Both the position numbers and the translations under genes were made by a program. The notes under the pieces were generated by a model. It ran no database searches and had not been told where the DNA came from. It saw only the letters and a program-made list of their open reading frames with translations. Shown here one piece after another: positions 25,349-36,600 of a stretch of 47,069 nucleotides of DNA. The stretch spans positions 1 through 47,069 of the forward strand of contig PHDE01000006.1 of the NCBI GenBank assembly GCA_002842505.1. Direction: 5' to 3'. Every line of letters starts with the position of its first letter. The first letter of the stretch is position 1. This DNA is from Bacteroidetes bacterium HGW-Bacteroidetes-3. GTDB taxonomy: Bacteria; Bacteroidota; Bacteroidia; Flavobacteriales; Flavobacteriaceae.

Positions 25349-25410
25349 ATCAATTCAATTTAATTGGCACAATATTACTAATTATTTTTGGGAGTACTAA
25401 AAAAAACATG

Positions 25411-26532
25411 CTATGATTTTTTAAAAACGTCCTCAACCGAAATTCTTTTTCCATTTTCAAACGCCACAATAAAAGCCGATGCATAACCTTTAGATTTAGC
25501 CAATTGTTGTATTTTTTGTATTTCATTATAATCAGAAGTGCTGCCTAAATAATATTTATAGCTGCTTCCGACTTTAATCCGTTCAACATTGTCAAGTCCG
25601 TTAAAATTATATGATTTCGTTTCTATTTTATTTGAACCCGATGCAATTTGCACTTTAAATTCAATATTTGAAAAAATATTGGAAGTATTATCACTAGTGG
25701 TAGCCTTACTTTTTGAAGATGTCTCGGTTTCATTTTTAGCAACTTTGCTATTTGAAACGGTATTTAACGTTAACTGCTGGATATATTTTAAAATATCAGA
25801 CGAAATAGATACAGAGTATTTCTCTTGTCCGTTTTCAGAATTTAAATAAGAACCTTCTTCATTATTGGTTAAAAACCCTGTTTCTATTAATACGCTTGGC
25901 ATATAGGTTTGGTGCAATACCACAAAACCCGCCTGTTTTACGCCTCTGTCAATTCGGTTTAAATTGTTTGTGAGACCTTCCTGGATAATGCTTGCCAATT
26001 GAATGCTTTGGTCTAGATATTCTTCTTGCATAAGCGTTAAGCCAATGACGGAATTGGGGGAATTAGGGTCGAATCCCTTATATTTCATTTCATAATTATC
26101 TTCTAACAAAATAACGGAGTTTTCAGCTTTTGCGACTTCAAAATTTTGACGGTTGGCATGCAATCCCAACACCCAAGTTTCGGCACCTGATGCTTGCGAG
26201 CTGTGCGCGTTGCAATGAATGGAAACAAACAAATCGGCATCCGCCTTATTGGCAATTCTTCCGCGCTCCCATAAATCGACAAAAACATCTGTTTTTCGGG
26301 TATAAACAACTTTAATGTTATTTTCTTTTTCCAATATTTCCCCAACCTGCAAAACAATTTTTAGGGCAATATCTTTTTCTTTGGCGTGATTATAACCAAT
26401 TTTACCTGGATCCTTGCCACCATGACCGGCATCTAAAACTACAATGAATTCCTTTTTTTGAGCGAAAAGCGAATGGTTATTAAAAAGAAACGTCATAAAA
26501 AACACTAAAATTAATAGGTGTTTAATTGTCAT
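25411..26532 (-). CDS. N-acetylmuramoyl-L-alanine amidase (Amidase_3) with C-terminal SPOR-like region
   Basis: A periplasmic zinc amidase that cleaves the peptide stem from muramic acid. The signal peptide ends at about FAQ-KKE. Zinc and catalytic motifs are DAGHGGKDPG, KEKDIALK, SIHCNAH and VLIETGFLTN. The last about 75 residues (from FKVQIASGSN) resemble a SPOR domain, which would target denuded glycan at septa. The ATG at 26532 (MTIKHLL) gives a cleaner signal peptide than the track start. It is divergent from lptD and is probably the first gene of the run through MCE and the Fe-S genes. Confidence 0.9.
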   Translation of the reverse strand: MTIKHLLILVFFMTFLFNNHSLFAQKKEFIVVLDAGHGGKDPGKIGYNHAKEKDIALKIVLQVGEILEKENNIKVVYTRKTDVFVDLWERGRIANKADADLFVSIHCNAHSSQASGAETWVLGLHANRQNFEVAKAENSVILLEDNYEMKYKGFDPNSPNSVIGLTLMQEEYLDQSIQLASIIQEGLTNNLNRIDRGVKQAGFVVLHQTYMPSVLIETGFLTNNEEGSYLNSENGQEKYSVSISSDILKYIQQLTLNTVSNSKVAKNETETSSKSKATTSDNTSNIFSNIEFKVQIASGSNKIETKSYNFNGLDNVERIKVGSSYKYYLGSTSDYNEIQKIQQLAKSKGYASAFIVAFENGKRISVEDVFKKS

Positions 26533-26676
26533 TTTATTTTTATTTAAGAGTTGTGGGTTCATCAATAAATTTAGTTATTTTTGGCATCTGATATTTGTGT
26601 TTCAAATATTAAGCCATACATTTACAACCAATCAATAATGTGGTTGATTATTTAGGAAGCTAATGTAAAAAAACTT

Positions 26677-29400
26677 ATGCTATCAACCCAATTTAAAAGA
26701 CATTTTTATAAAAAATTCATTATTAAAACGCCCTGTAAAAATAGCTGTTTTTTATTTTTGCTGCTCATGATTTTTAGCATAGTCAATTTTACTGCTTACG
26801 CTCAAGAAATTAAGGAAAAATCTTCTGAAAATTTTAAGATTAAACTTAGCGACACCCTGAAAATTCCTCTAAAAGATTCATTGGTCATTAAAGCAATAGA
26901 TTCCTTGAAGAAAAAATCGAAAGATTCCATTGCTAAGCCTAAAGAATTTCTTGAAAGCATTATTATTCATACTGCCGATAGTTTAATTAGGCAAGATTTA
27001 AAAAACAAAAAAGTACTGTTGTACAAAAACGCGCATATAAATTACAATAATATCGATTTAACTGCCGGATTTATTGAAATAGACAACAACACCAACATTA
27101 TTACCGCCAAAGGAATTAAAGACAGCATTGGGAACTATTCCCAGCGTCCGGTTTTTAAACAAGGCTCTGAAGAATCTACCCAAGATACCATAAAATTTAA
27201 TTTCAAAACCGAAAAAGCCAAGATTTGGGGATTAAGAACTGAACAGCAAGGAATTATTATTAGAGGGGAAGTCAGCAAAAAGCACAATGATTCGGTCGTT
27301 TTTATAAAAAATATAAAACTTACCACCTCAGAAAAAGAGCACCCCGATTACTATATCGGTATTAAAAGAGCTAAATTTATTCAAAATAAAAAATTAGTGG
27401 CGGGGTCAAGTCAATTGGTTATTGCGGATGTGCCGACGCCAATTGTAATGCCTTTTGCTTATGTTCCTTTAACCAAAGGGCGAACTTCGGGGGTTTTAAT
27501 GCCAACTTGGGGTGAAAATAACAGGCAAGGTTATTTTTTACAAAATGGGGGTTATTATTTTGTGGTAAACGACAATTTCGATTTAGCATTATTGGGTGAT
27601 ATTTATACCAACGGAAGTTGGGGGATGAGAGCTGAGTCCGGTTATGCGAAGCGCTATCGATTTTCGGGAAATTTTAATTTTAAGTATGAAAACTTAATAA
27701 ATAGCTTAAAAGGTTTTGATGATTATTCAAAATCTACCAATTACAACATCCGCTGGAGCCATAGCCAAGACACAAAAGCAAGTCCGAATTCGAGATTTTC
27801 TGCATCTGTAAATTTGGGAAGCAGTAAATTTTTTAGGCAATCCCTAAATGAATATAACACAAACTCTTTTTTAAACAACAACTTAAGTTCTTCTGTTTCC
27901 TATTATAAAAAATTTGTGGGAACACCTTTAAATATGTCGTTATCGGTTACGCATTCCCAAAATACCAATACGGAAGAAATAGCGATGACACTTCCCTCAT
28001 TGCAAGTAAATATGGATAGAATTTATCCTTTTACCGGCAAAAATGGGGCAAAAACAAATGCCCTTCAAAAAACAGGGTTGAATTATTCGTTAAAAGCGGA
28101 CAACAGAATTAAAACTACTGACGCTTTTTTCTTCAAGAAAGAAATGTTTCAAAATGCCCAATCGGGGATTCAACATACAGCCTCTTTAAATACAAACATG
28201 AAAGCTCTAAAGTTTTTTACGCTTTCACCAAGCGCAAATTATAAGGAAGTTTGGTATTTTGACCGGCTTAACAAAACTTATGATGAGGTTAACAATAAAA
28301 TTGTCACAGATACAGTTAGCGGTTTTAATGCGTTCAGGGAATATTCGGGAGCCGTTTCTTTATCAACCACTTTTTACGGGATGTTTAAATTTAAAAAAGG
28401 AAATATTGAGGCAATACGCCACGTAGTTAGGCCGAGTGTTTCTTATAGTTACAGACCCGATTTTAGCAATTACGATGAAATAGTCCAGAAAAGTGCCGAT
28501 CCAACTGATTTTTTGGAATATTCGCCTTTTCAAAATGGCATTTATGGAAGCCCGGGAAGAGGAATTTCCAATAGTTTAAATTTTGCCTTAGACAATAATT
28601 TGGAAGCAAAAGTCAGAAAAAAGGATTCTACCGAAACTGAAGCAAAAAAAATAATTTTATTGAACAACTTAAATTTTAGCGCCAGTTATAATATTGCAGC
28701 CGATTCTTTAAAATGGAGTCCGGTTGGCGTAAACGCAGGGACAAAACTTTTTAAGGATCAATTAAGCCTAAATGTCAGGGCCACCCTAGATCCTTATGCC
28801 ATAGATGCGAACGGCAGGAAAATTAATACTTTTAACATCAATAACGGCGGCAGTTTATTTAGGCTTACCAATGCGGGCGTTACCATGAATTATTCTCTTT
28901 CTAGTAAAAAAGATGATAAAGGCAAGAAAACTGCGGCGGAAAAAACTGCGGAAGAAAACAATTCCGATGGTGTTTTTGGGGAAGATTTAAATGTAACCAA
29001 TCAGCAAACAGACAATAAAGCTTCTGACAAGAATAAAGTTAAAGAAACCAAACTGTACCAATCTGCGATACCTTGGACATTAAAATTGGCATATTCTTTA
29101 AATTACACAAATGCCAATAGAGAGCAAGAAATTTCCTCAAATTCAATTATGTTTCAGGGAGATATTGAATTGACGCCCAAATGGAATGTTGGCTTTAATT
29201 CGGGATATGATATAAAAAACAAGGGTTTTACCTATACGCAATTACGATTTTCCCGTGATTTGGACAGTTGGAAACTTAATTTTAACTGGGTTCCTTTTGG
29301 CGAAAGACAAACCTATTACTTTTTTATTGGCGTAAAATCGTCTATGTTAAGTGATTTAAAATATGATAAACGACAAGTTCCGGACAGAAGGTTATTTTAG
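26677..29400 (+). CDS. lptD: Outer-membrane LPS-assembly protein LptD homologue
   Basis: A 907-residue outer-membrane protein. The signal peptide sits after a basic N-terminal stretch, with cleavage near AYA-QEI (about residue 42). An OstA-like beta-jellyroll follows (about 85-240), then a large beta-barrel that ends at RRLF. It should insert lipopolysaccharide into the outer leaflet with LptE. The C-terminal part contains a low-complexity Lys/Glu/Asp insert (about 750-790). It is divergent from the cell-wall amidase, and ridA follows 49 nt later. Confidence 0.87.
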   Translation: MLSTQFKRHFYKKFIIKTPCKNSCFLFLLLMIFSIVNFTAYAQEIKEKSSENFKIKLSDTLKIPLKDSLVIKAIDSLKKKSKDSIAKPKEFLESIIIHTADSLIRQDLKNKKVLLYKNAHINYNNIDLTAGFIEIDNNTNIITAKGIKDSIGNYSQRPVFKQGSEESTQDTIKFNFKTEKAKIWGLRTEQQGIIIRGEVSKKHNDSVVFIKNIKLTTSEKEHPDYYIGIKRAKFIQNKKLVAGSSQLVIADVPTPIVMPFAYVPLTKGRTSGVLMPTWGENNRQGYFLQNGGYYFVVNDNFDLALLGDIYTNGSWGMRAESGYAKRYRFSGNFNFKYENLINSLKGFDDYSKSTNYNIRWSHSQDTKASPNSRFSASVNLGSSKFFRQSLNEYNTNSFLNNNLSSSVSYYKKFVGTPLNMSLSVTHSQNTNTEEIAMTLPSLQVNMDRIYPFTGKNGAKTNALQKTGLNYSLKADNRIKTTDAFFFKKEMFQNAQSGIQHTASLNTNMKALKFFTLSPSANYKEVWYFDRLNKTYDEVNNKIVTDTVSGFNAFREYSGAVSLSTTFYGMFKFKKGNIEAIRHVVRPSVSYSYRPDFSNYDEIVQKSADPTDFLEYSPFQNGIYGSPGRGISNSLNFALDNNLEAKVRKKDSTETEAKKIILLNNLNFSASYNIAADSLKWSPVGVNAGTKLFKDQLSLNVRATLDPYAIDANGRKINTFNINNGGSLFRLTNAGVTMNYSLSSKKDDKGKKTAAEKTAEENNSDGVFGEDLNVTNQQTDNKASDKNKVKETKLYQSAIPWTLKLAYSLNYTNANREQEISSNSIMFQGDIELTPKWNVGFNSGYDIKNKGFTYTQLRFSRDLDSWKLNFNWVPFGERQTYYFFIGVKSSMLSDLKYDKRQVPDRRLF

Positions 29401-29449
29401 TTTTAAGTAAAAAAACAACTGCGATTACTGACATTAATAATTTAATAAA

Positions 29450-29830
29450 ATGAAAAAAATAATTAACACCAAAAACGCACCGGCACCGGTTGGGCCTTAC
29501 AACCAAGCGGTTTTGGCAGGAAACACTTTATACACTTCGGGTCAAATTGCCATCAATCCCAAAACTGGGGAATTGGTTACAAACACCATTGAAGAAGAAA
29601 CCAAACAGGTGATGGAAAACTTGAAAATTGTTTTGGCAGAAGCTGAAATGAATTTTGAAAATGTGGCAAAAACCACCATATTTATCAAAAATATGAACGA
29701 TTTTTCAAAATTAAATGCTGTTTACGGCAAGTATTTTGAAGTCGGCAATGAGCCTGCCCGCGAAACTGTAGAAGTTGGAAACTTGCCTAAATTTGTAAAT
29801 GTTGAAATTTCAATGATTGCCGTTAAATAA
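29450..29830 (+). CDS. ridA: RidA family enamine/imine deaminase
   Basis: A 126-residue cytosolic trimer-forming protein that hydrolyses reactive 2-aminoacrylate-type enamines. Family features are APVGPYNQAV at the start, TLYTSGQIAI, and PARETVEVGNLP with the conserved Arg (about residue 104). The length is exactly that of the family. It is probably cotranscribed with lptD. Confidence 0.93.
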   Translation: MKKIINTKNAPAPVGPYNQAVLAGNTLYTSGQIAINPKTGELVTNTIEEETKQVMENLKIVLAEAEMNFENVAKTTIFIKNMNDFSKLNAVYGKYFEVGNEPARETVEVGNLPKFVNVEISMIAVK

Positions 29831-29845
29831 AAATCACCACAAAAA

Positions 29846-29884
29846 AGTACTTAAAGTGCCTAAAGTTTGGAGTACTTAGAGTTG
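29846..29884 (-). repeat. CAAACTTTAGGCACT repeat, copy 1 (inverted)
   Basis: The reverse complement contains AAGTACTCCAAACTTTAGGC followed by ACTTTAAGTACT. It differs from copy 3 (31612-31650) by one base over 32. Confidence 0.8.
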
Positions 29885-30000
29885 AAAAAAATAAAAATGA
29901 ACTTTTTCGAACTAAAACGGCATAATTTATTTAAAAATTATAATCTGTTTGTATGAAGAAGATAAGAAATGTTTGTCTTGTTCAATTTTGAAATTGAGGA

Positions 30001-30045
30001 CTACTTAACTTTAGGCATTTTAGGCACTCCAAACTTTAGGCACTG
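30001..30045 (+). repeat. CAAACTTTAGGCACT repeat, copy 2
   Basis: ACTCCAAACTTTAGGCACT is preceded by a partial second unit, CTTTAGGCATTTTAGGC. It forms a potential long-range stem with copy 1, about 150 bp away. The gap 29885-30000 between them holds no convincing gene. Confidence 0.75.
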
Positions 30046-30059
30046 ATTATTGCAAAAAA

Positions 30060-30422
30060 TCAAATTGATTTTATCAACAACTCTGCAGTTGCCGGATTTG
30101 TTGCCAACGGAACATCATGAACATCGCACAAACGCATTAACATGGCAATATCAGGTTCATGTGGATGCATTCCAAGCGGATCCCTAAAAAAGAAAACCAT
30201 ATTTGTTTTCCCTTCAGCAACGCGTGCCGCTATTTGCGCATCGCCGCCATAAGGGCCAGATAAAAATTTCACCACTTCAAACCCGGCCTTCTCAGCATTT
30301 TTTCCGGTTGTTCCTGTTGCCACCAACTTAACATTTTTGGCCATTAAAATCGCTTTAAAATCCATTAAAAACTGAATCATTTCGGCTTTTTTGCCATCGT
30401 GGGCTATAATTGCTATTTCCAT
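30060..30422 (-). CDS. mgsA: Methylglyoxal synthase
   Basis: It converts dihydroxyacetone phosphate to methylglyoxal and phosphate, a bypass that relieves sugar-phosphate stress. At 120 residues it has the phosphate-binding TGTTGKNAEKAG (about residues 37-48), the catalytic loop SGPYGGDAQIAA with the base Asp, and FFRDPLGMHPHEPD. It is encoded beside gapA and pfkA, so it sits at the triose branch point of glycolysis. Confidence 0.93.
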   Translation of the reverse strand: MEIAIIAHDGKKAEMIQFLMDFKAILMAKNVKLVATGTTGKNAEKAGFEVVKFLSGPYGGDAQIAARVAEGKTNMVFFFRDPLGMHPHEPDIAMLMRLCDVHDVPLATNPATAELLIKSI

Positions 30423-30456
30423 CTTTTAGTATTCAGAAGTGAGTATTAAGTATTGA

Positions 30457-30491
30457 GTTTTAAGTTTTAAGTTTTAAGTTTTAAGTTTTAA
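30457..30491. repeat. Tandem heptamer GTTTTAA x5
   Basis: Five perfect head-to-tail copies lie between mgsA and gapA, preceded by looser AGTATTGA-like units. Slippage could change the copy number. Confidence 0.9.
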
Positions 30492-30526
30492 GCAAAATTA
30501 AAATAAACAGTTAAACATCAAATTTC

Positions 30527-31522
30527 TTATTCAAGTGACGAAGCGTACTCAATCAATTCAACTATTTTAGTGGCATAACCAAATTCATTATCGTACCAAG
30601 AAATAATTTTATAAAAATTTGGATTCAATTCTAATCCTGCCCCTGCATCAAAAACAGAAGTTCTTGGTTCCGAAACAAAATCCTGCGAAACCACCTCATC
30701 TTCGGTATAACCCAAAATGCCTTTCAATTCATTTTCAGAAGCATTTTTCATGGCATTTTTAATTTCTTGGTAAGAAGTTGGCTTTTCCAAACGCACCGTT
30801 AAATCTACCAATGAAACATCAACAACCGGAACCCTAATGGCCATCGCCAATAATTTTCCTTGTAATTCAGGCATAATAACGGTAACCGCTATCGCCGCAT
30901 TGGTGGTGGTCGGAATCATGTTGTTTAGAGCCGATCTTCCTCTTCGCCATTGTTTTTCAGGACCGTCAACTGTATTTTGGCTGGAAGTTGCTGCATGAAC
31001 TGTGGTCACAATGCCTTCAACAATTCCAAAATTTTCATGCAACACTTTCGCAATTGGCGCCAAACAATTTGTGGTACAAGAAGCATTTGAAAAAATAAGT
31101 TCGTTTTTGGAAAGTTTTGTGTGGTTTACGCCCATCACAAACATTGGAGCATCTTTTGACGGTGCCGATATGACCACTTTTTTTGCGCCTCCTTTAATGT
31201 GCAAAGCCGCTTTATCCTTCTCGGTAAAAAATCCTGTGGCTTCGATTACATAATCAACTTTAACTTCTTCCCAATGAATATCTTCTGGATTCCGTTCACC
31301 GGTAACCCGAATAATTTTGCCGTTAACAACCAGATTTTTGTCTTTTACCTCAATAGTTCCGTTAAATCGTCCGTGCACGGAATCGTATTTTAGCAAATAC
31401 GCCAAGTGATTAATTTCCAGCAAATCGTTTATGGCAACTACTTCTATATTTTTTTTATTTATGGCAGTTCTAAAAGCAAGTCTTCCAATTCTTCCAAAGC
31501 CGTTTATTCCTATTTTAACCAT
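30527..31522 (-). CDS. gapA: Glyceraldehyde-3-phosphate dehydrogenase, type I
   Basis: It oxidises glyceraldehyde 3-phosphate with NAD and phosphate. At 331 residues it has the Rossmann start [10 protein letters not shown], the catalytic [12 protein letters not shown] with Cys at about residue 150, and the C-terminal WYDNEFGYA. It follows pfkA by 133 nt, with a repeat element in the gap. Confidence 0.96.
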   Translation of the reverse strand: MVKIGINGFGRIGRLAFRTAINKKNIEVVAINDLLEINHLAYLLKYDSVHGRFNGTIEVKDKNLVVNGKIIRVTGERNPEDIHWEEVKVDYVIEATGFFTEKDKAALHIKGGAKKVVISAPSKDAPMFVMGVNHTKLSKNELIFSNASCTTNCLAPIAKVLHENFGIVEGIVTTVHAATSSQNTVDGPEKQWRRGRSALNNMIPTTTNAAIAVTVIMPELQGKLLAMAIRVPVVDVSLVDLTVRLEKPTSYQEIKNAMKNASENELKGILGYTEDEVVSQDFVSEPRTSVFDAGAGLELNPNFYKIISWYDNEFGYATKIVELIEYASSLE

Positions 31523-31611
31523 TCAATTTAAATTGCTGTTAATCTTAAAATTTCTCAATGCTTTCTTCTAATTTAAAAAAGCACTGAAACAATAGAAGAT
31601 TGTTATTTTTT

Positions 31612-31650
31612 AACTTTAAGTACTTCAAACTTTAGGCACTTTAAGTACTT
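31612..31650 (+). repeat. CAAACTTTAGGCACT repeat, copy 3
   Basis: AAGTACTTCAAACTTTAGGC followed by ACTTTAAGTACTT is itself palindromic at its ends. It fills most of the gapA-pfkA gap. Confidence 0.8.
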
Positions 31651-31655
31651 ATTCC

Positions 31656-32642
31656 CTAAATAGACATAATATCGCTGACGCGCAATAATTCTCTGTCTAT
31701 TTCGTGGCGTCCTTTCACGGCTTTTTCCAATTCAATGGTTTCAACTTCATTATTGATTAAACCCACCATTAAATTTGTTTTGCCGTCCAATAATAATTCA
31801 ACTGCCCTTACGCCCAGCCTGCTTGCCAAAACACGGTCGAAACAGCTTGGTGAACCTCCTCTTTGCATATGGCCCAAAACAGAGACCCTGACTTCATATT
31901 GCGGCAAATTTTCTTCTACATAATCGGCTAGTTCAAATACATTTTTTCCAATTTTATCGCCTTCGGCAACCACCACAATACTTGATGATTTCCCTGAACG
32001 TTTGCTTCGCTTTAAGGATTCCAATAAACGATCCAGCCCTAAATTTTCTTCAGGAATTAAAATTTCCTCCGCACCTGCGCCAACGCCTGCATTTAAGGCA
32101 ATAAACCCGGCATCACGCCCCATAACCTCCACAAAAAACAGCCGATTGTGCGAACTTGCCGTATCCCTAATTTTATCAATTACCTGTACAATGGTGTTTA
32201 AAGCCGTGTCATAGCCAATGGTATAATTTGTTCCGAAGATGTCATTGTCAATAGTTCCCGGAATACCGATGCAAGGAAAATTATACTCTTGATTAAATAC
32301 AATTCCACCATTAAAAGTTCCGTCACCACCAATTAACACCAAGGCATCTATTTCAGCATTTTTAAGTTGATTGTATGCCTTTTCCCTTCCTTCTTTTGTT
32401 CTGAATTCTTTTGAACGATCGGTTTTTAGTATGGTTCCTCCCCTGTTTATGATATTGCTAACGTGCCTTGCGGTAAGTGGTTCAAAATCCCCTTCAATCA
32501 TTCCCTGAAATCCTCTATAAATCCCCACACACTCAACTTTGTAATAAGTGCACGCCCTAACAACTGCCCTAATTGCAGCGTTCATTCCCGGAGCATCGCC
32601 ACCGGAAGTCATTAATCCTATTTTTTTTACTTTGTTTCCCAT
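31656..32642 (-). CDS. pfkA: ATP-dependent 6-phosphofructokinase
   Basis: It phosphorylates fructose 6-phosphate. At 328 residues it has GGDAPGMNAAIR (about residues 14-25), IGGDGTFNGG and IPGTIDNDI. Gly after GGD and Gly before TIDND point to ATP, not pyrophosphate, as the donor. The allosteric-type homotetramer architecture is complete. It lies 133 nt upstream of gapA in the same direction. Confidence 0.95.
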   Translation of the reverse strand: MGNKVKKIGLMTSGGDAPGMNAAIRAVVRACTYYKVECVGIYRGFQGMIEGDFEPLTARHVSNIINRGGTILKTDRSKEFRTKEGREKAYNQLKNAEIDALVLIGGDGTFNGGIVFNQEYNFPCIGIPGTIDNDIFGTNYTIGYDTALNTIVQVIDKIRDTASSHNRLFFVEVMGRDAGFIALNAGVGAGAEEILIPEENLGLDRLLESLKRSKRSGKSSSIVVVAEGDKIGKNVFELADYVEENLPQYEVRVSVLGHMQRGGSPSCFDRVLASRLGVRAVELLLDGKTNLMVGLINNEVETIELEKAVKGRHEIDRELLRVSDIMSI

Positions 32643-32716
32643 AAAATGAAAGGCAAAATTATAATTATATTTTACATGAAAATTAATTTCCGCTTATTAT
32701 TAAACGGCATGTTAGG

Positions 32717-33619
32717 CTACCACAAATTGGTTGGGTAAACACCGTTGTCTTTTAATTTTTGAATTTCTGAAGTTACGTATTCCTTATCCTGTTTGTATGT
32801 TACCCCAAACCAACGCGCATCGGATTTTAACACTTCCATGGTTGCCATTTTATTGACAATTATATGGTTGATAACTAAAGGAATAAAAAATTCCGCTTTT
32901 GGATCTTTGTAATTCTTGGCCAAAAACGCTTCAAATAAAGACTCAGACAATTCAAAATATTTTGGCGTAAATCCGAAAAAGTTCATGGAAACTGTTGTTT
33001 CTTCTGAAATAGGGATTAAGTGCCCATTCTCATCTTTATACTTCAATTCTCCATTTACTTTTTCAATATGGGTTCTTTCGGTAACGCCAGTTAAAAAATC
33101 ATTTTTATCAACGCTGCATTCGCCTCTTGAAACTGATCCATATTCAGAAATGGTGTTTTTTAGCACATAACCCATCATATTAAAATCGGTGGATTCCTTA
33201 TCCATTTTTTTCAAAGAATCCGCTTCCGCTTTAAAAGCCTCTGCACCATAAAAATCATCGGCATTGATCACCGCAAAATTTTCTTTTACCACATCTTTCG
33301 CCATCAACAATGCGTGACCGGTTCCCCAAGGTTTTTCCCTTTTGTTGTCCAAATATTTTTCAGGGATATTTTCCAATTCCTGAAAAACGTATTCAACTTC
33401 AATTTTTCCCGTCAATTTTTTGTCGAAAAACGCTTTAAAATCAGCTTCAATATTTTTTCTGATAATAAAAACAACTTTTCCGAATCCGGCACGAACGGCA
33501 TCAAAGATAGAAAAATCTAAAATGGTGTCGCCTTGCTCTGAAAAAGTGTCCAATTGCTTTAATCCGCCGTAGCGACTGCCTATTCCGGCAGCTAAAATTA
33601 CCAATGTTGGTTTATTCAT
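32717..33619 (-). CDS. Sugar-phosphate nucleotidyltransferase-like protein
   Basis: A 300-residue NTP_transferase-fold protein. LVILAAGIGSRYGGLKQL (about residues 5-22) is the nucleotide-binding signature, and NADDFYG (about 119-125) supplies the metal Asp residues. It is close to GlmU/RfbA-type enzymes, but the nucleotide and sugar cannot be assigned. It overlaps the end of tamB by 8 bp, which implies translational coupling. Confidence 0.82.
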   Translation of the reverse strand: MNKPTLVILAAGIGSRYGGLKQLDTFSEQGDTILDFSIFDAVRAGFGKVVFIIRKNIEADFKAFFDKKLTGKIEVEYVFQELENIPEKYLDNKREKPWGTGHALLMAKDVVKENFAVINADDFYGAEAFKAEADSLKKMDKESTDFNMMGYVLKNTISEYGSVSRGECSVDKNDFLTGVTERTHIEKVNGELKYKDENGHLIPISEETTVSMNFFGFTPKYFELSESLFEAFLAKNYKDPKAEFFIPLVINHIIVNKMATMEVLKSDARWFGVTYKQDKEYVTSEIQKLKDNGVYPTNLW

Positions 33620-36600
33620 TTTTATCGTTTTTTTTGTTTTTGTCTTTAAATTTTAAAATCCAGTCAATTTTTTCAATCGTGTCTAAAGGCTTTGATCCAT
33701 TTATTGAATCCTTCAACTTTTTCTTTCTTAACCCTAATTTTTGAAGCAATTCTCTGCCGTTGTCAAAATCTATTTGATAACTAAGTCCAACGCCCTGCGT
33801 ATAGCCTTCTTCTTCATTAGAATATTGAATTTCATTTTGGCGATTGAAAATTGATGACCGTAAAGTTCCTTCTTCATTCAGTAAAAATTCAATATTTACT
33901 TCTCCAATAATGTTGGTTTGATTGTTCGCGCCCATTGGCACGCCCACTTTTCCATTAATAATTATTCTGTCGTTCAATTGATAATCCAACCCAATGGCCA
34001 ACTGGTCTTCAATATTTAAATTGTCCACTTTGCCTCTTTCTCCAACGGTGTATTCCGGCCTCAGCTTAAAACGATTATTTCCTTGGTTAAAAATATTGTC
34101 GAAAGCATTTGAAAGAATGTCAAAACCGGTGCCGTACAAAGCCGTATTGCTATTCACGCTTAAATCGCTTTCATTATAAAAACTTCCTGAAATAAGCAGT
34201 GAAATAAACTGTACCGTTTTACTGTTCAGGTTATCGTTGTTTAACTTAAATGCCAACTCGGAAGCCACAGTTGAACTTGCGTTGGGAATTTCAATGTCAA
34301 ATTCTCTTTGGGTATTAAATAATTCTCCGGAAAAACGGGTAATTAAATCAATGGGAATTTTTCTGCTTGAAGATATATTTTCCAACAAAGATCTCGGATT
34401 TGCCGACACCCTGTAAACGGCTTCAATATTAATGTCGGCAGTTAACGGATTGCCGCTCCAGGAAATGCTTCCCCCTTTTTTTACAATAAACGGTTTGTTG
34501 ATAAACCCGCCGTATTTAAAATTATAAATACCATTGTCCACAATAAAATCGCCGTACATATCAAATTTACCTTTGGTATCCAATGAAATTTGAATGTTTC
34601 CTGTGCCGCTTCCTTTTAAATAACTGCCGGTTGCTTTATCCAAAACCATTTCAACAACAGCCTCTTTGGTCACATCAATATTAAAATTTAACGACAGTCC
34701 CTTTAATTTTTCAGAAATAAATTCCCGTCTTGTTTCTTCATTTTCTTCAATATTATTTTTATTGACAAAGCGAATTAATTCGGACGATTCCACCGTTTTT
34801 ACGTCACTTATAGGAATTGTAAGGTGTGTTCCTCTCTTTGTTTTGCCAACAACATCAATTACCAATTTATCTGTCGGGCCTTTTATGCTGGCATATCCTT
34901 CTAAAAATCCGGTGCCAAAATATATTGAATTTTCTTTTTCAATAGTATTCAACACCAATAAATTTTTGGTGTTTACATTCAAATTCAAACGCCATTTTTC
35001 AAAATTAACATGGTTGAGGCTTCCTGTTAATTTCCCTCTTGTATTGAATTTTTTATCCTTTAGCTGAACGTCTTCAAAATTAAATGTTTGGTTTTTTAGC
35101 GAAATAACACTGGTTCCTTCAAAATCATATTCCACATTTAAATAAGGGAAATACAAGCCTGCCTCATCTAAATACAATTCGCCTTCCATGGTTGGGTTAT
35201 TCAACAAGCCTGTTAAATGGGCGTTTCCATAAGCAAATCCCCTAATATTAGAAAAAACATCTTTTCCCAAAGGACTAAATGCGTCTAATTTAAATTCCTC
35301 AAAAGTTACTTCTGCATCTAAAGTCGGATTTTTAGGCGTGAAATCGAGATCTCCCAATACCGAAAGATTTATGGCATTGTTTCTTTCCAAAGAAATATCA
35401 ACCCCGAATTTTTTTAACGAATTTTTCCCTTCAACAGCCACTTTTAAATTTCCCTGATAAGAATTGTTGACGTTAAAATTTGCTATTGAAAAATTAGCGG
35501 TCGGCTTTATTACGTCATTTAACTGTTTGTAATTTAGGGAACCGTTGATAATGCCTTTTAATTTTAAACTGTCAATTTCCGGAGTTACGGTGGCCAAATT
35601 CACATTTTCCAGCTTAAATGTCAAATCTTTTGAAATGGTGTCCCTAATTTGCCCGAAAAATTCGATTTTTTGATTTTTTGAGGTGACTAGAAAAGGGCTG
35701 ATGTCATACGTTTTTGTTTTCTCGTCGTATACCAATTTATTGTCAAAATTGTCTTCGGGATTGATAACCCACTTGGTGTCTTTAAAAGTGAAATCCGATT
35801 TTTGAAGTCCTAAAACCGATTTATTTTCTTTGTTGAAGGTATGGTAAAACGCCAAATTATAATTCTCGGTATTGTTGTCGCCGCCAAAAAACTCAGTCCT
35901 AAAATACAACGTGTCATTAAGCGTAATATTCACCAACTGCAATTTGGCAATATTGTACTGCTTTGTATTTATTTTAGCGACAGAAAGTTGCGTGTTGAAT
36001 AACGGATTTTTAGTGTCTATTTGCAAATTCAGCGAATCAATGGAATTTTTAAAGGCTATAATTTTTGGCGATTTAATGTTAAGCCTAAACAAATTATCGT
36101 CCGAATTTAAATTTCCGGCAATGGAAGTATTTGCCGAAAGCGTTACTTCCGGATAAAAAACCTCCACTATTTTATTGTGAATTTTAAATCTAAAATCCAG
36201 TTCCTGGCCAGCTGTAACCGCAAAAGGTTTGTAATTTGAATAGATGCTTCCAAGCGCATTTTTGGTTAACATAACCAATTCCCCAAATTTAAACTTCCCT
36301 TTTAAATAGCCATTAATGATTTCGGTTGAATTCACGGTTATAGTTCTTACATCCTCTTCAAATGAGGAAGTTATATTGAAATCCTTAAAGAAATAATTGC
36401 CTTTTTGATTGATGTATAATGAGTTTTTAAAATCGATTGAACCCGCTAAATCATCCAAAGTATTTCCTGAAACTTTTATTTCAATATCGCCCCTAACTTT
36501 AGAAATGCTGTCTCGTTTAAAAAGGTTTAAGGTATTTAAATCTAAATAATCTACGATTGTTTTAAAATCGAACGTGTATCTTTTTTTCGAAAAATCGGCC

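Noticed and set aside
34666-35067. 133-residue plus-strand ORF within tamB
   Set aside because: Antisense shadow without motif or promoter.
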